Shown here piece by piece: positions 10,654 through 19,771 of a stretch of 64,000 nt of DNA (positions are counted from its first letter, which is position 1; every line of letters starts with the position of its first letter). Under the pieces are notes generated by a model. It saw nothing but the letters and a program-made list of their open reading frames with translations. It made no database searches and had not been told where the DNA came from. Location of the stretch: positions 1 through 64,000 of the forward strand of contig JAPJBO010000982.1 of NCBI GenBank assembly GCA_030068145.1, read 5' to 3'. Source of the stretch: Diplonema papillatum. Lineage: Eukaryota; Euglenozoa; Diplonemea; Diplonemida; Diplonemidae. Both the position numbers and the translations under genes were made by a program.

Positions 10654-11187
10654 ATGCTCGACGCCAGTAGATGGAAGGTGGTTACCGTCCTTGTCCTCGC
10701 TGCGTTTTTTTGTTTTGACGCACGTGTATCGGATACTGGGCGTGTCAAAACCGACGTACCACGTGTATTGGATACTGGGCCTGTCAAAACTGCATTGGGT
10801 ATTGCGCCTATCCGATACATCTTGGCTCCTGATGCCCAACTTCAGTACCACAACCACCGGTTTTTTAACACTGACGCTGATGGCTTACACGTTGGTTGGT
10901 GGTGGGACTTGGAGAAACAGAAGGCGAAGCTACAGGTTAAGGAGCAGGCAACACCGGTCATGCTTCCACAATCTGCAGTCGATCAGATTGTGACCGGAAA
11001 GCGGATCCTGTTCATAGGTGTGCTGCTTCTCTTCCTACCCGACCTGTTGCAAAAAGGGCCGATCCTACACCACCATGGTTACAGTTCTTCTGGGTTTCCT
11101 GAAATCGAAACCCATAGGGATAGCCGGACTTTCTTTCTTGGCCCATGTCCGAACTACCCCCAAGGGTTCATGCGCACGGGCAAATAA
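10654..11187 (+). CDS. Doubtful open frame with signal-like N terminus
   Basis: A 177-codon frame opens with a hydrophobic stretch (VVTVLVLAAFFCF) and has a second one near residue 115 (RILFIGVLLLFLPDLL). No family is recognised. A 46-bp duplication (GTGTATCGGATACTGGGC and GTGTATTGGATACTGGGC, about 10722-10800) lies inside. The frame could be chance; codon use is unlike the GC-rich genes elsewhere in the window. Confidence 0.2.
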   Translation: MLDASRWKVVTVLVLAAFFCFDARVSDTGRVKTDVPRVLDTGPVKTALGIAPIRYILAPDAQLQYHNHRFFNTDADGLHVGWWWDLEKQKAKLQVKEQATPVMLPQSAVDQIVTGKRILFIGVLLLFLPDLLQKGPILHHHGYSSSGFPEIETHRDSRTFFLGPCPNYPQGFMRTGK

Positions 11188-11215
11188 AAAGCTTTTCAGA
11201 CAAGAAAAGCTTTTT
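11186..11215. repeat. Hairpin, 12-bp perfect arms
   Basis: AAAAAGCTTTTC (11186-11197) and its reverse complement (11204-11215) flank a 6-base loop. It lies just after the doubtful frame ending at 11187. Confidence 0.8.
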
Positions 11216-11619
11216 GCTGCGCAGCTGTCCTCAGTCGTTAGCGCACGATTGCGCGACGGCTGGCCACATTGGCGCCGGACTGCATGATCTGCTGCACCCG
11301 ATCCCGAACTGGGTCGCTGGAGCGCTGCTCCGTTCTTGTCGTGTTGCAGTTCTGGTGCGCGACTCGGGCGCGGACAGCAGTTCTTGCACTTGCACGCATA
11401 AGAGGTGGTTTGCGTTCTTCGGGTGTGCTAACTACAACAGCTGCAGCAGCTGGGCAAGCACATTCTCTTGCTCCCTGAAGTGCGCAATGGTGAACTGCGG
11501 TTACCTTCGGTGCAGATAGCCCTTGTTGTATTCTTTATATGGGACGAGCAGAGCGGCCTGCACCTGTGCACCTTCGTGGTTCACCAGCACCTGCTCGTGC
11601 GTGTCCCAATGTGGCACCG
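11216..11619. other. No gene recognised
   Basis: Open frames here are short and overlapping, and none resembles a known protein. Confidence 0.4.
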
Positions 11620-12170
11620 GAGTGGAGACCCACGAAGGCGACGTCCTCGATGAACTGGCTTAGAACAACCTCTGCACCCCGCACCCGCCGATGAACCCCG
11701 TCTGCTGGAGGCAGCGCGGGGGTAGCGTGAACCTCAGGCATGTGCCTCCCGTTCCAGGTGAGAAGCGAGATGGCTCGCTCCGCGATCATGCCCGCCGCGC
11801 TCACCAGGTGCTGCTTCGCGCCCGTATGCAAGCGGGCGGTCACTAAGCTCCGCGGAGCTCTCGGGAGCGGCATCTGGGGGCTGGGGAACCCCAAGGGGTC
11901 CCACAGGCCATGCTGGAAAAGAGCCACCTCCCCGACGCGTGGACTGTGCTGGCGTATGTGGTGACGACGCAGTTCTACTCGGCGTGTGCGAGGTTGCCCC
12001 ACCACACCTCATACTGCGAAGGACGCACCGCTTGGGCGGTGGGAATAGCCTTGCGTTATAGACGGGGGGCGGTGCGGTCACGTATGGCCGCCTGGGAAAC
12101 CTGGGGGCCAGGGGGGTTGCACGCAGCAGGGACACGCACACACAGTCAGAGGTGTAAACAGCAAACGGCG
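11620..12170 (+). repeat. Degraded retroelement-like segment, arm 1 of an inverted pair
   Basis: This segment matches, in reverse complement, most of 13930-14600. Shared landmarks are the 'AGGCATGTGCCTCCCGTTCC' region, the 'GTGCGAGGTTGCCCCACCACA' region and 'GCGGTCACGTATGGCCGCC'. A plus-strand frame near 11910-12120 reads LPDAW...RLPHHTSY-x-EGRTA, faintly like the end of a copia-type integrase. The family assignment is a guess; the homology between the two arms is what the sequence shows. Confidence 0.55.
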
Positions 12171-12541
12171 TGTGCGCGATGCGTTTGCGGTGCTGCAAAA
12201 AACTCCGACCGCCGTTGTGGAACACTTTGGGTGGTGTACAGCGGACGGAATGGAACCTGTTTGCCCCGAGGGTTTTACCTAACATGCAATGTTGGAGGAA
12301 ATGAGCAACGCGTCACAAAGCACCCACGGCGTCTCTCACTTGCGCCCTGTTCCACTGAACCAACGTACAGGGCAAAGCGTTCACCGAAACGACTCCCTTC
12401 CCTCATCATTTTCTCTCTTTCGGCCGTGGCATGCTAGTGACGTGTTCTCATTTTTGACCAGGATGCCGTCCTGATGTTCTCGACATCATGACTCTGGGGA
12501 AGTACTCCCACCCCCCCGCTCAAACTCATCATTCTCACACA
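12171..12541. other. No gene recognised
   Basis: No supportable coding or repeat feature. The last bases (12515-12542, ending CTCACACAG) look like a splice acceptor for the exon candidate that follows. Confidence 0.4.
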
Positions 12542-12542
12542 G

Positions 12543-12767
12543 GTGACAGCATTCTACGGTATTTGTACCTGGCGGTTCTCCGAAGTATTGATGAATCGCA
12601 AGATCTCGAGAACGACTTTGTGGTAGAGAGTGCGAATCAATTTCTCAAGAAGTACGCGACAGCTGATCTAACTGCCACCGCCCAGTCAAACAGTCCACCG
12701 GGCAATCAGAGTCATCGCAACATATACTGGCAAAAGGAATGGGACAGCTGGAGCCAGTTCCTGAATG
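12543..12767 (+). CDS. Orphan internal exon candidate
   Basis: A 225-base open segment is bounded by an acceptor-like CTCACACAG and a donor-like GTATGC, the same donor hexamer as the well-supported intron at 47224. The translation (DSILRYLYLAVLRSIDESQD near its start, QKEWDSWSQFLNG near its end) has balanced, amphipathic composition and looks like real protein. No family is recognised and partner exons were not found. It could be a remnant of a gene broken up by surrounding retroelement debris. Confidence 0.35.
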
Positions 12768-13085
12768 GTATGCCTTCTGTTTATATAAGCGCAAGCTTGG
12801 TAGGAAATGCTCGACGAAGCTGCCAGACAAAGATTTGAAGGGGCCCCAAGTGCTGTAACCCCCCAAACACTCCAGGTGAAAAATCATCGAGTGGAAACAC
12901 ACACACACACCGGGGTGGTGTAAGCGAAGAACAAACAGAGAGCCAACGTGTACCAACCCACCGTGTTTCAGAGAACCAACGTGTAAGCCATTAGTATTCG
13001 AATGGTCAAGGTAGGCGGGACAGGGTTAGTGTCGTGTGGGGGCTGAAGGATGGTGAGCTTCCGAGGTTTGGGTGCTGACACCCCC
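12768..13085. other. No gene recognised; short CA repeat
   Basis: Contains (CA) repeats at 12898-12912. The motif CCAACGTGTAAGCCAT near 12978 is the inverse of a 16-base stretch near 10881. Confidence 0.5.
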
Positions 13086-13640
13086 CTAAAAGAACTCGGC
13101 CTCTCCCTCGATTGTGCCGTAGAGCACCGTGGATGTGGCCTCCAGGTCACTCCACATCCAGCCCCTGTCGGCCCAGGACACATCCCTCCTCGACGTGTCC
13201 ACAGTTGTGCCGCTTCCGTCGAACCCCCTCTTGAATAACCTCCAGTGGCCGTACAAAGGATGGACCAGCGGCACACATCCGCCTCTGCCTCCGTCGGCAT
13301 CCTCTTCAACTTCGACCCAGTAGATGTGGCTCTCGTCCACTGCCCCACACGCAGAACAGAGCTCGTTCGTTGAGCCTCCCCTGCACTTTCGTCGGGTAGG
13401 AGCTGAAGCCGCCAGCAATGGCGACTCTCACCAGCTGCGGTCGTGGGGTTGCATCCTCCAGACTTCCAGAGTGGTGTGTTGCCTCGAGGTCGACACCATC
13501 GGTGGACCTCCACCAGAGTTTCCCCCGGCGTCGTCCTATCCAGGCATAGTTCACCATCTTTCGGGTCCCAACAAGTGTACTTGACCTCAAATCCCTTTCC
13601 AGTAAATCAGGATCGGGATGTGCTGCGTCCTCAAGGATTG
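13086..13640 (-). pseudogene. Retrotransposon C-terminal fragment, zinc-knuckle and RNase H-like
   Basis: Minus-strand frames give VNYAWIGRRRGKLWWRST, then (after a frame change) C-SAC-GAVDESHIYW, a C-x2-C...H knuckle of the LINE type, and FDGSGTTVDTSRRDVSWADR. The latter recalls the first strand of RNase H (x-DGSG-x(n)-RR-x-GW), with GTIEGEAEFF resembling the helix that carries the catalytic Glu. Frames shift at least twice, so this is a dead fragment. Assignment to a LINE RNase H region is by motif likeness. Confidence 0.45.
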
Positions 13641-13929
13641 GCACATCTCCCTTTCAGTGCGGCTTATAGGGTTGACACCCTAAGCCTCGCACACGTGTGA
13701 CTCCTTGCTCCGTGTTTCAAGACGGGTAGTAGAAGATCGCTGTGTCTGACATGAGCCTGTGAGAACTTAGCCACGCTGTACATTAACGGAGGCGCGCACA
13801 TTGTCCGGAGACGCCGAGACTTACCTTCCTTCAATGCATAGCGGGTTGGATCTCAGCGTAGCCGTCCCGGGATTTCTCGAGGTCGCTCCACAGGCCAGGT
13901 CCGTGTCGGCAGCTGAAAGGGGTCGCATC
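13641..13929. other. No gene recognised
   Basis: Nothing supportable. Confidence 0.4.
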
Positions 13930-14600
13930 GACATCTGTTCCGGAGTATCTCCAGGTGGCTCCTCTCAGGTTTCCCAGGCGGCCATACGTGACCGCACCGC
14001 CCCCCGTCTATAGCGCAAGGCTATCCCCACCGCACCGGCCTAGCGGTGCGTCCTTCGCGGTATGAGGTGTGGTGGGGCAACCTCGCGCACGCCGAGTAGA
14101 AGTGCGTCGTCACTGCATACGTCACCTGGTACAGGACCAGATTTTGGACCGTAGATCAACGCTCGATCAACGCAGATCAACGATCGATCACGGTCGATCA
14201 TGGTCGATTAACGCTCGATCATGGTCGATCAACGCTCGATCACGGTCGATCAACGCAGATCAACGATCGATCACGGTCGATCATGGTCGATCAACGCTCG
14301 ATCACGCTCGATCAGGGTGGTCCTGTACCAGGTGAATACGTCCCGGGATCTCGCTTCTCACCTGCAACGGGAGAGGCACATGCCTGAGGTACAGGCCACC
14401 CCGCGGCTCCAGCAGACGGGGTTCTTCGGGGGACACCCTACTGTAACGAAGAAAGTTCAGCTTTCCAGAATAGTTAACCATGTCCCCGCGTGAAGTTTCA
14501 ACGGTCAACCCTTCCTTCAAAAAGAGACGACTGCGTGTGCAGAGGTCGTTCCAAGGCAGTTCATCGAGGACGTCGCCTTCGGTGGTCTCCACTCCGGCTC
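13930..14600 (-). repeat. Degraded retroelement-like segment, arm 2 of an inverted pair
   Basis: Reverse-complement match to 11620-12170. Relative to arm 1 about 200 bases are missing after position 14340. The TIR element at 14122-14335 is inserted in it, and the intact target is visible in arm 1 near 11950. Minus-strand translation near 14470-14540 contains MVNYSGKL, recalling MVNYAWIG of the fragment at 13086-13640, so these pieces may come from related elements. Confidence 0.6.
14122..14335. mobile_element. 214-bp TIR element with GATC-rich core
   Basis: Perfect 18-bp terminal inverted repeats (TCACCTGGTACAGGACCA at 14122-14139; its complement at 14318-14335) are flanked by 5-bp direct repeats ATACG (14117-14121, 14336-14340). 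The interior (about 14150-14312) is an array of 10-12-base units such as TCGATCAACGC, TCGATCACGG and TCGATCATGG. The uninterrupted target is present in the homologous inverted arm near 11950. It is non-coding and so non-autonomous. Confidence 0.9.
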
Positions 14601-14708
14601 CACATCGAGATGCGCATGTCCATGGGCGTGGCAGTTGGACAGCTCGTCCCACCAGACACCGGGTAAAATCAATAAGCAACCGCAGGCACAGCAGCGGCGT
14701 TCGATCAG

Positions 14709-15434
14709 ATGTGTTGCGACTGTCACCGAACGCCGGAAAAGAGCCACATACCGACTCACTGGAAGACCCAGAAGGAGAACCGATTTTACGTAAATGAGAA
14801 GAAGGGGGTCGAGGCATCCTTCTATTTCATTCACGGGGATGCTGGTGGGCATGGAATTGCACACGACTACCAAGCCTGCGCGGCATCAAAGAGAGCTAGC
14901 ACCCCTATTCCGACTATTCCGACGACTGAGCCAATATGGTCTGGCCGGCCTGTTGAGCTCGCAGAGGCCCTACGGGCCGCGAACCAAACATTTGATGCGG
15001 TCGTTGTAAATGCAGGGCTTTGGTACCCGCTGTGGACGAAAAACCAGACGTACATGGTCGCGATGATCGACGCACTCTCCTCCATCCTGCGCAAAAAGGA
15101 GGATGGTCCTGCGCCGGTGGGCGTGTGGCTCTCCCCATCGTCTCGCTGCAACGCTCCGAAAAATGGAACGGCGACCGCACCTGAGCCAATGATCCTTGAC
15201 GCACTTCTTAATGCCTCCAACAAAACCGGCGTCGCCTGGAAACACTACGACATCTTTTCGCTCACCAAGCAGCGGGAAATGAAGCAGCTCGGCCCGGTGC
15301 CCCAGGTGCGCAACGTGCGCAACGTGCGGCGGCAGGACGTGCTGTGCTCGCAGGAGTTTGTCGACAACGTGGGGCACCTCCAGCCGTACCTTTACAAAGA
15401 GTTTTCGGCCGGCCTTCTGAGGCTGTTTGCGTGA
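14709..15434 (+). CDS. SGNH hydrolase / PC-esterase-like protein, 3' end
   Basis: The frame ends at 15434 and is protein-like from about residue 20. Notable segments are HGDAGGHGIAHDYQ, FDAVVVNAGLWYPLW and, at the C terminus, FVDNVGHLQPYLYKEFSAGL. The NAGLW strand and a closing D-x2-x-H followed by P-x-x-Y-x-E match the third and fourth blocks of SGNH/PC-esterase proteins, which remove or add acyl groups on glycans; the nucleophile Ser block (GDS) is not seen. The first about 20 codons overlap degraded retroelement sequence, so the true 5' part is missing or in another exon. Codon use is GC-rich like the host-type genes. It may be an intact last exon or a truncated gene. Confidence 0.45.
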   Translation: MCCDCHRTPEKSHIPTHWKTQKENRFYVNEKKGVEASFYFIHGDAGGHGIAHDYQACAASKRASTPIPTIPTTEPIWSGRPVELAEALRAANQTFDAVVVNAGLWYPLWTKNQTYMVAMIDALSSILRKKEDGPAPVGVWLSPSSRCNAPKNGTATAPEPMILDALLNASNKTGVAWKHYDIFSLTKQREMKQLGPVPQVRNVRNVRRQDVLCSQEFVDNVGHLQPYLYKEFSAGLLRLFA

Positions 15435-16296
15435 TCCATTGGCAGCACAGACGGAACAAAGCAACCTTCGCGTCTGTCACCGCCCGCCTGGCGCCGCGCA
15501 ACGCCCGCTTCAACCCGCTGGGTACACACCGCCCTCGTGTTCCCCGAACACGCCTCCCCGCGATTGAGCAACCCGATCCGACTCGGTGCTAGCACGCGCC
15601 GCCCCCCACCCAGCACGACGACAACCGAAGGACGACCATCGTCCCACCTGAGAGAGAACCACGCAGTGGGGTGTCCGGATCCCGCGGGAATGGCGCCATC
15701 ACTCCAACTCCGTCAGGGTACCTGTACTGTTCTTTGAAAACCCGAAGAATTGCAGCGTTGTTGCAAGTCGCCTGGTACAGGACCAGATTCTCGACCGTCG
15801 ATCACGCTCGATCACGGTCGATCAGAATGGATTTATTTCTGCACAATAATCACGTGGCGATACTGAATATGCGCACTCTGTGGAGTGTCGAGGTGCTTCG
15901 CCCTCCTTGGATCGTCGCGGTTTTTATAATCAGCACTCCTTGGATTGTCGCAGTACTTCGCGCTCGATGGATGTCGACACCCCAGCCCGCCGTCAGGAGT
16001 TCTAGAACACTGCGGTACTGCGAAACCCGCTGCATCCCATCCAGCAACTCGCAACGAAAGACTCTGGCCGTGGTCCAGCCAGAGTGGAGAAGAACACGAA
16101 GAGACCTCGATAGGGCGTGAAGTAGAAGTCGCGGTGCGTTGACAGCAAAGACAGGAAAATTGTGCCCCGACCTTAGAAACGGGGGCGTACGAAGCGAAGG
16201 GCACACCAAAGATACACCTTTAGCCACTTCCTTGGTGCGCTTCCCTTGCACACCCCCGGGGTCAATAAACGGGAATGAGAACAGGCCATTGGATGC
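15435..16296. other. No gene recognised; partial second TIR element
   Basis: At 15771-15828 the sequence repeats the left TIR region of the GATC element (TGGTACAGGACCAGATT then GATCACGCTCGATCACGG) without a right end, so it is a broken copy. Two related stretches with GGATCGTCGC and GGATTGTCGC follow at 15905-15960. No gene is supported. Confidence 0.5.
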
Positions 16297-16348
16297 AAGC
16301 AAAGCAAACATCTGCCTTTTTCCGAGAAAAGGCAGATTGGCTTTGCTT
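16297..16348. repeat. Hairpin, arms of 22-24 bases
   Basis: Arms 16297-16320 and 16327-16348 are near-perfect reverse complements (AAGCAAAGC...ATCTGCCTTTT), with a 6-base loop. Confidence 0.8.
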
Positions 16349-16727
16349 CCATTTGCCTGCGATTCGCGTTCTTTTTCTCCTGTCATTTCCTCGAGCAAAT
16401 AACCGCAAAACCATACATCGCGAGAGTAGGAAAAAGTGGGTCGCCCTAAACCGTTTTCGCTCCAGCTACTGGGTTTTTAGTGGGTAACATGGTTCCACCC
16501 GCCTCCGGCCATGAGTCCCACACTCTTACTTCGTGAATCAGATTTGTGGGTACCACGAAGGTGTGTTATGTCAGGGCGAAAAAAAGCGGGGATCCCGCTT
16601 TTTCTGAAGGCGGGGTACAAGTATGCTTAACCTACGAAACAAAATTGAGCACCCCCCCCCACGGTCGACCGGGGTAACGAACTGGATGCTTCCTCCGAGT
16701 CTTCCTCCCCCCCCCCCCAAAAAAACA
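16349..16727. other. No gene recognised; small hairpin and C tract
   Basis: A 10-bp hairpin (AAAAAGCGGG-GAT-CCCGCTTTTT) lies near 16581-16603. A pyrimidine tract with 12 C residues ends in AAACAG at 16727, which resembles a splice acceptor for the USP segment that follows. Confidence 0.5.
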
Positions 16728-17164
16728 GGGAGAAGCCCTACACCGAGTCAGTTGAGGATCTGATAAAGAAAGTGCAAAACAAGAGAGCAACCAAAGTGGA
16801 CGACTTCCCCTGTAGCACCTGTAACAAAAAGACCGTTGGATCCACGAAGGAAGATTACACATTTCCAAAGCAAATGGATGTAACACTGCAACGAGCACAG
16901 CTATCGAAAAAAACACGCGAAGAAATAAAAATACCAGCCCGCACCCCGATCCGACAAACCATACTGATCGGTGAAGACTCCTACACGGTAAAAGGCTTCA
17001 TTATCCACACCGGAAGAGCAACGGCAGGTCATTACTATACCGTGTTAAAGGAAGACGATGAATGGGTATGCTACGACGACCAGCAAGTATCCGTACTCTC
17101 ATGGGAGGAATGTGCCAGGAGATTCACAACCAATGGCTACGTCATCTCTCTCGAGAAAGCGTAA
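16728..17164 (+). CDS. Ubiquitin-specific protease C-terminal fragment
   Basis: The frame running to a stop at 17164 has half of the USP zinc ribbon (CSTCNKKT) and the USP His box: KGFIIHTGRATAGHYYTVL, then DEWVCYDD. The His of AGHYYT and the Asp of CYDD are the usual catalytic pair. The segment KQMDVTLQRAQLS and later VSVLSWEE fit neighbouring USP strands. The Cys box is not found upstream. It begins behind an acceptor-like pyrimidine tract (AAACAG at 16722-16727), so it may be a last exon of a host deubiquitinase, or a fragment of another USP-bearing retroelement. Its sequence differs clearly from the USP domain at 23.0-23.9 kb. Confidence 0.6.
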
Positions 17165-17951
17165 ACACTTTCACCTGGTGGAAGTAGTGCCCCGTGGCGG
17201 TTGGTTACGAGCCACAACCCAATTTGTAAACCCCCTTTTTTTAAAGAAAAACGGACGAAGGGAGGAGGAAGTGAAGCCATAGCACATGGTTTCAAACCAC
17301 GGAGTCCTGGACTCCTTTCCCACACTTCTTCAGCAAGGCAGACGCACAAAAGGACGGTGCCACGGCATGATTCGGCAGCCGCTGCTAAACGAACATCGAC
17401 GTGGGCGGCATAGAGAAAGAAGAACTACTCTACGGCACCAGAAAGTCCAAAAATACCATGGTAAAGAAAATTAACGTTAAAATTAGAAGTAAAAGGAGAA
17501 AAAAGAAATTGTCGACAACGAAAGAAAGAACAGAAAAAACAGAAAACGGGAAAAAAAGAAAAAAAGAAAAAAAGAAAAAAAAAGAAAAAAAGACTCTGCA
17601 TTCCGCGAAGAAGACTTGATGCTAGCATCAAACACTTAGAGGCAAGTAGCGCCTGAACACGAAACTAAGATTTTCCCCCCTACCCATTCCAAGCACGTTC
17701 TTGCAATCCCCCCATTCCAGTAGGGTACTTCGCGTAACGCGACTTGCTGCCCTCAGCACGCAGGATTACTTCCTCGCACTCTTTTCCTTTTGGTACTTCA
17801 ACCATTGGTGCTGCACACGGCAACCCCATGTCCACTGTGCTCTGCGGAGTTTACTTCGCAGATTGCCACCGTAAAAAGAAGACAAGTCAGTGCTGCCTAG
17901 CGAGTCGCAGTCACAATCAGGGCGAGTGCCCTGAGTTTTTTAACTGATTGC
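17165..17951. other. No gene recognised; A/G-rich strand and repeat end
   Basis: 17460-17605 is strongly purine-rich (AAAGAAAAAAAG runs). 17684-17708 repeats the terminal motif CATTCCAAGCACGTTCTTGC of the hammerhead-like repeat family. Near 17370 is a piece of the dispersed family 'GCCGCTGCT...ACGTGGGCGG'. Confidence 0.5.
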
Positions 17952-18212
17952 TCAGACACGGTTGTAGGGGCCTTCTCCCCGTGACGGATTCGCCTGTGCT
18001 CTAGTAGCACGGGTGGTCGGCTGGCTGTGACGAGCTACAATCAGCCGCCTGACAAACCAGACTCACACCGCAGTCCTGTCTGCAGACACTCAGGTTCCAC
18101 GCTGATGATGGTCCGCCTTATGTGTCCGTGGCTTAAAGGACCGAAACACGGCGAAGACGGGACCAGTGCGGTGTTGAGCACATACCCATTCCAAGCACGT
18201 TCTTGCAAACCC
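17952..18212 (+). repeat. Dispersed repeat with hammerhead-like core, copy A
   Basis: A block of about 260 bp recurs at 33652-33895 and 34858-35115, with short copies near 32755 and 32935. It contains CTGATGA (18102-18108), a potential stem GGTCC/GGACC and GAAAC (18143-18147), the conserved boxes of a hammerhead ribozyme. CTCACACCGCA (18062-18072) can pair with TGCGGTG(T)TGAG (18167-18178) and close the motif. An extra U after CTGATGA and imperfect third stem mean activity is uncertain. It ends with CATTCCAAGCACGTTCTTGC and a C tract. Penelope-like elements are known to carry hammerheads in their terminal repeats, and this copy abuts a truncated PLE. Confidence 0.45.
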
Positions 18213-18225
18213 CCCCCCCCCCCCT

Positions 18226-18490
18226 AGTCGTGGGTGACGTTTACCTCGCGGCCTTTGTCCGGATCCCCCGGAATGCCCACGACATGACTGTCCGTGCCCC
18301 GTCACCCTCCATGGTGCTTCCTACTCAGGATCGACTACCCGACTTGCCTGCACCCCCAGGTTCAGCCGGTAGTTTGATGAGCCGGCAGTCGGAAGGCTCA
18401 CCTGACTCCTTCTGCCCCTTTGGTAATTCGCCACCCTGCCCGCCCTTGCCGGACTCTTTTTATTTACTTTTTCCCGCCCGGTGTCGCTGA
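18226..18490 (+). pseudogene. Truncated Penelope-like element, USP end (copy 1)
   Basis: Translation from 18230 (DVYLAAFVR..., later TVRAPSPSMVLPTQD) matches the C-terminal end of the USP domain and following Pro/Ser-rich segment of the large element ORF (23870-24100). Everything 5' is missing, and about 440 bases including the C-terminal finger are deleted relative to the full copy. The body is 5' truncated, as expected for target-primed retroelements. Confidence 0.8.
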
Positions 18491-18800
18491 TGACTAACGG
18501 ACCGTCGGACCCGTCCCAATGGGGGTACTTATGGAAGCTACAATGAAGGCTTAGACCGGTACGGGCTACATGGCAACCCCTGCTCAACATGTAGAACGTG
18601 GGGGGCCCTTGATCACATTCATTGCGGGTGTGGTCGTGGTGTCGGTCGCAATAGTCGCTTTGCTAGCCAAAGAGAGAGATAGAGAGAAAAAGCGCCAGAG
18701 AGAAAAGAAAAGATAACGTTATCTTCCGGAAAAGAAGGGTTACGCGAACCCCCGAAAAAATAATTACCCCAAAAAAATAAAAACAAAAGAAAAAAAATAG
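18487..18800 (+). mobile_element. 3' tail of PLE copy 1
   Basis: From GCTGATGACTAACGGACCGT at 18487 this is nearly identical to the tail of the full copy (24541-24830). It includes GAAGGCTTAGACCGGTACGG, a GAGA run, the palindrome AAGATAACGTTATCTT and the close ACCCCCGAAAAAA. It defines the 3' end shared by two copies. Confidence 0.85.
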
Positions 18801-19771
18801 AAACCCGGGTCAGCATATAAGCCCCCTGGAGCCAAGCCCGTGCGAGAGGCCACAGAAGCAGTAAGCGCTCGTCGTCTTCCTCAGAACCCACCTCTGATTC
18901 CAGCCACTTCCCCTAGTAGCTACTCGTGGCTGCTGGTAACTAATGGTGGCTACTCGTGGCTGCTGGTGACTAATGGTGGCTACTCGTGGCTGCTCGTGAC
19001 TAATGGTGACAGTCAACGCCGCGTGGGTGCGGGCTATTGATATTAACATCATGTTTCAAACCCCCGATTGGGGTGTCGGGGGTACAAAGGTGCAGTTGCC
19101 CGCATCCATTGGCCCAAATACCCCAAAAACCACACTTTGAAAATTTTTTGTGGGCCCACTTTTGCCAGGGAATTTTGATTATTTCACCTTACAGAATTCG
19201 ACCACCCAGCCTCCAAGGCAACTGCACTGTAGAAGGGGGGTCCCTTGCAAAGTCGTTGGGGGCTCTCAGGGTAGTGTTCAGCCCCGCTGTACCACCAACC
19301 ACGGCATCGAGACCGGGCAGAGTCTAGGAGTATTCCATCCTGCCCCCGTACGGCCTCGTTACTTCCAACCGGGATTGTACCATTGTTCGACAACCGAAAA
19401 CCCAGAACACCGACAAAGACGCGCTGGGCCCTGAGCCTAGCAAAAAAACCAACAGCAGTAGTTTAGAAGCGTGAATCCCCTGCCCCTTGTGAATTGCACT
19501 ACACCGACTGCCCAGCCGAGCAAACCACCCCGTCCGCCCGCCCCTCCCCAACACCCCTTCCGTTACGTTACGTACCATCAGCTCTCCTCCGTCCATCATT
19601 AGACCTCCCTCTACGACGATTCTTCTTCCACCACTAGACCTCCCTTCGCCACCCCCCTACAACACCCTAGCCCGACACCCTGACCCCCCACAAATCCCCC
19701 TCCGTTCTACACGTCCGGTTTTGCGACAACCCGACCCACAAACGCACGGGACCCTGCCGGAACGTGCCGAG
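18801..19771. other. 5' flank of the PLE; small minisatellite
   Basis: At 18918-19010 three units of about 30 bp (TGGCTACTCGTGGCTGCTGG plus TGACTAATGG) are arrayed. From about 19030 sequence leads into the element; its 5' boundary could not be fixed. The PLE reading frame is already open from about 19560, without ATG, and is Pro-rich there. Confidence 0.5.

Noticed and set aside
15850-16398. 182-codon minus-strand frame
   Set aside because: It runs through a hairpin and a broken GATC-element copy; no recognisable motif or splice support.
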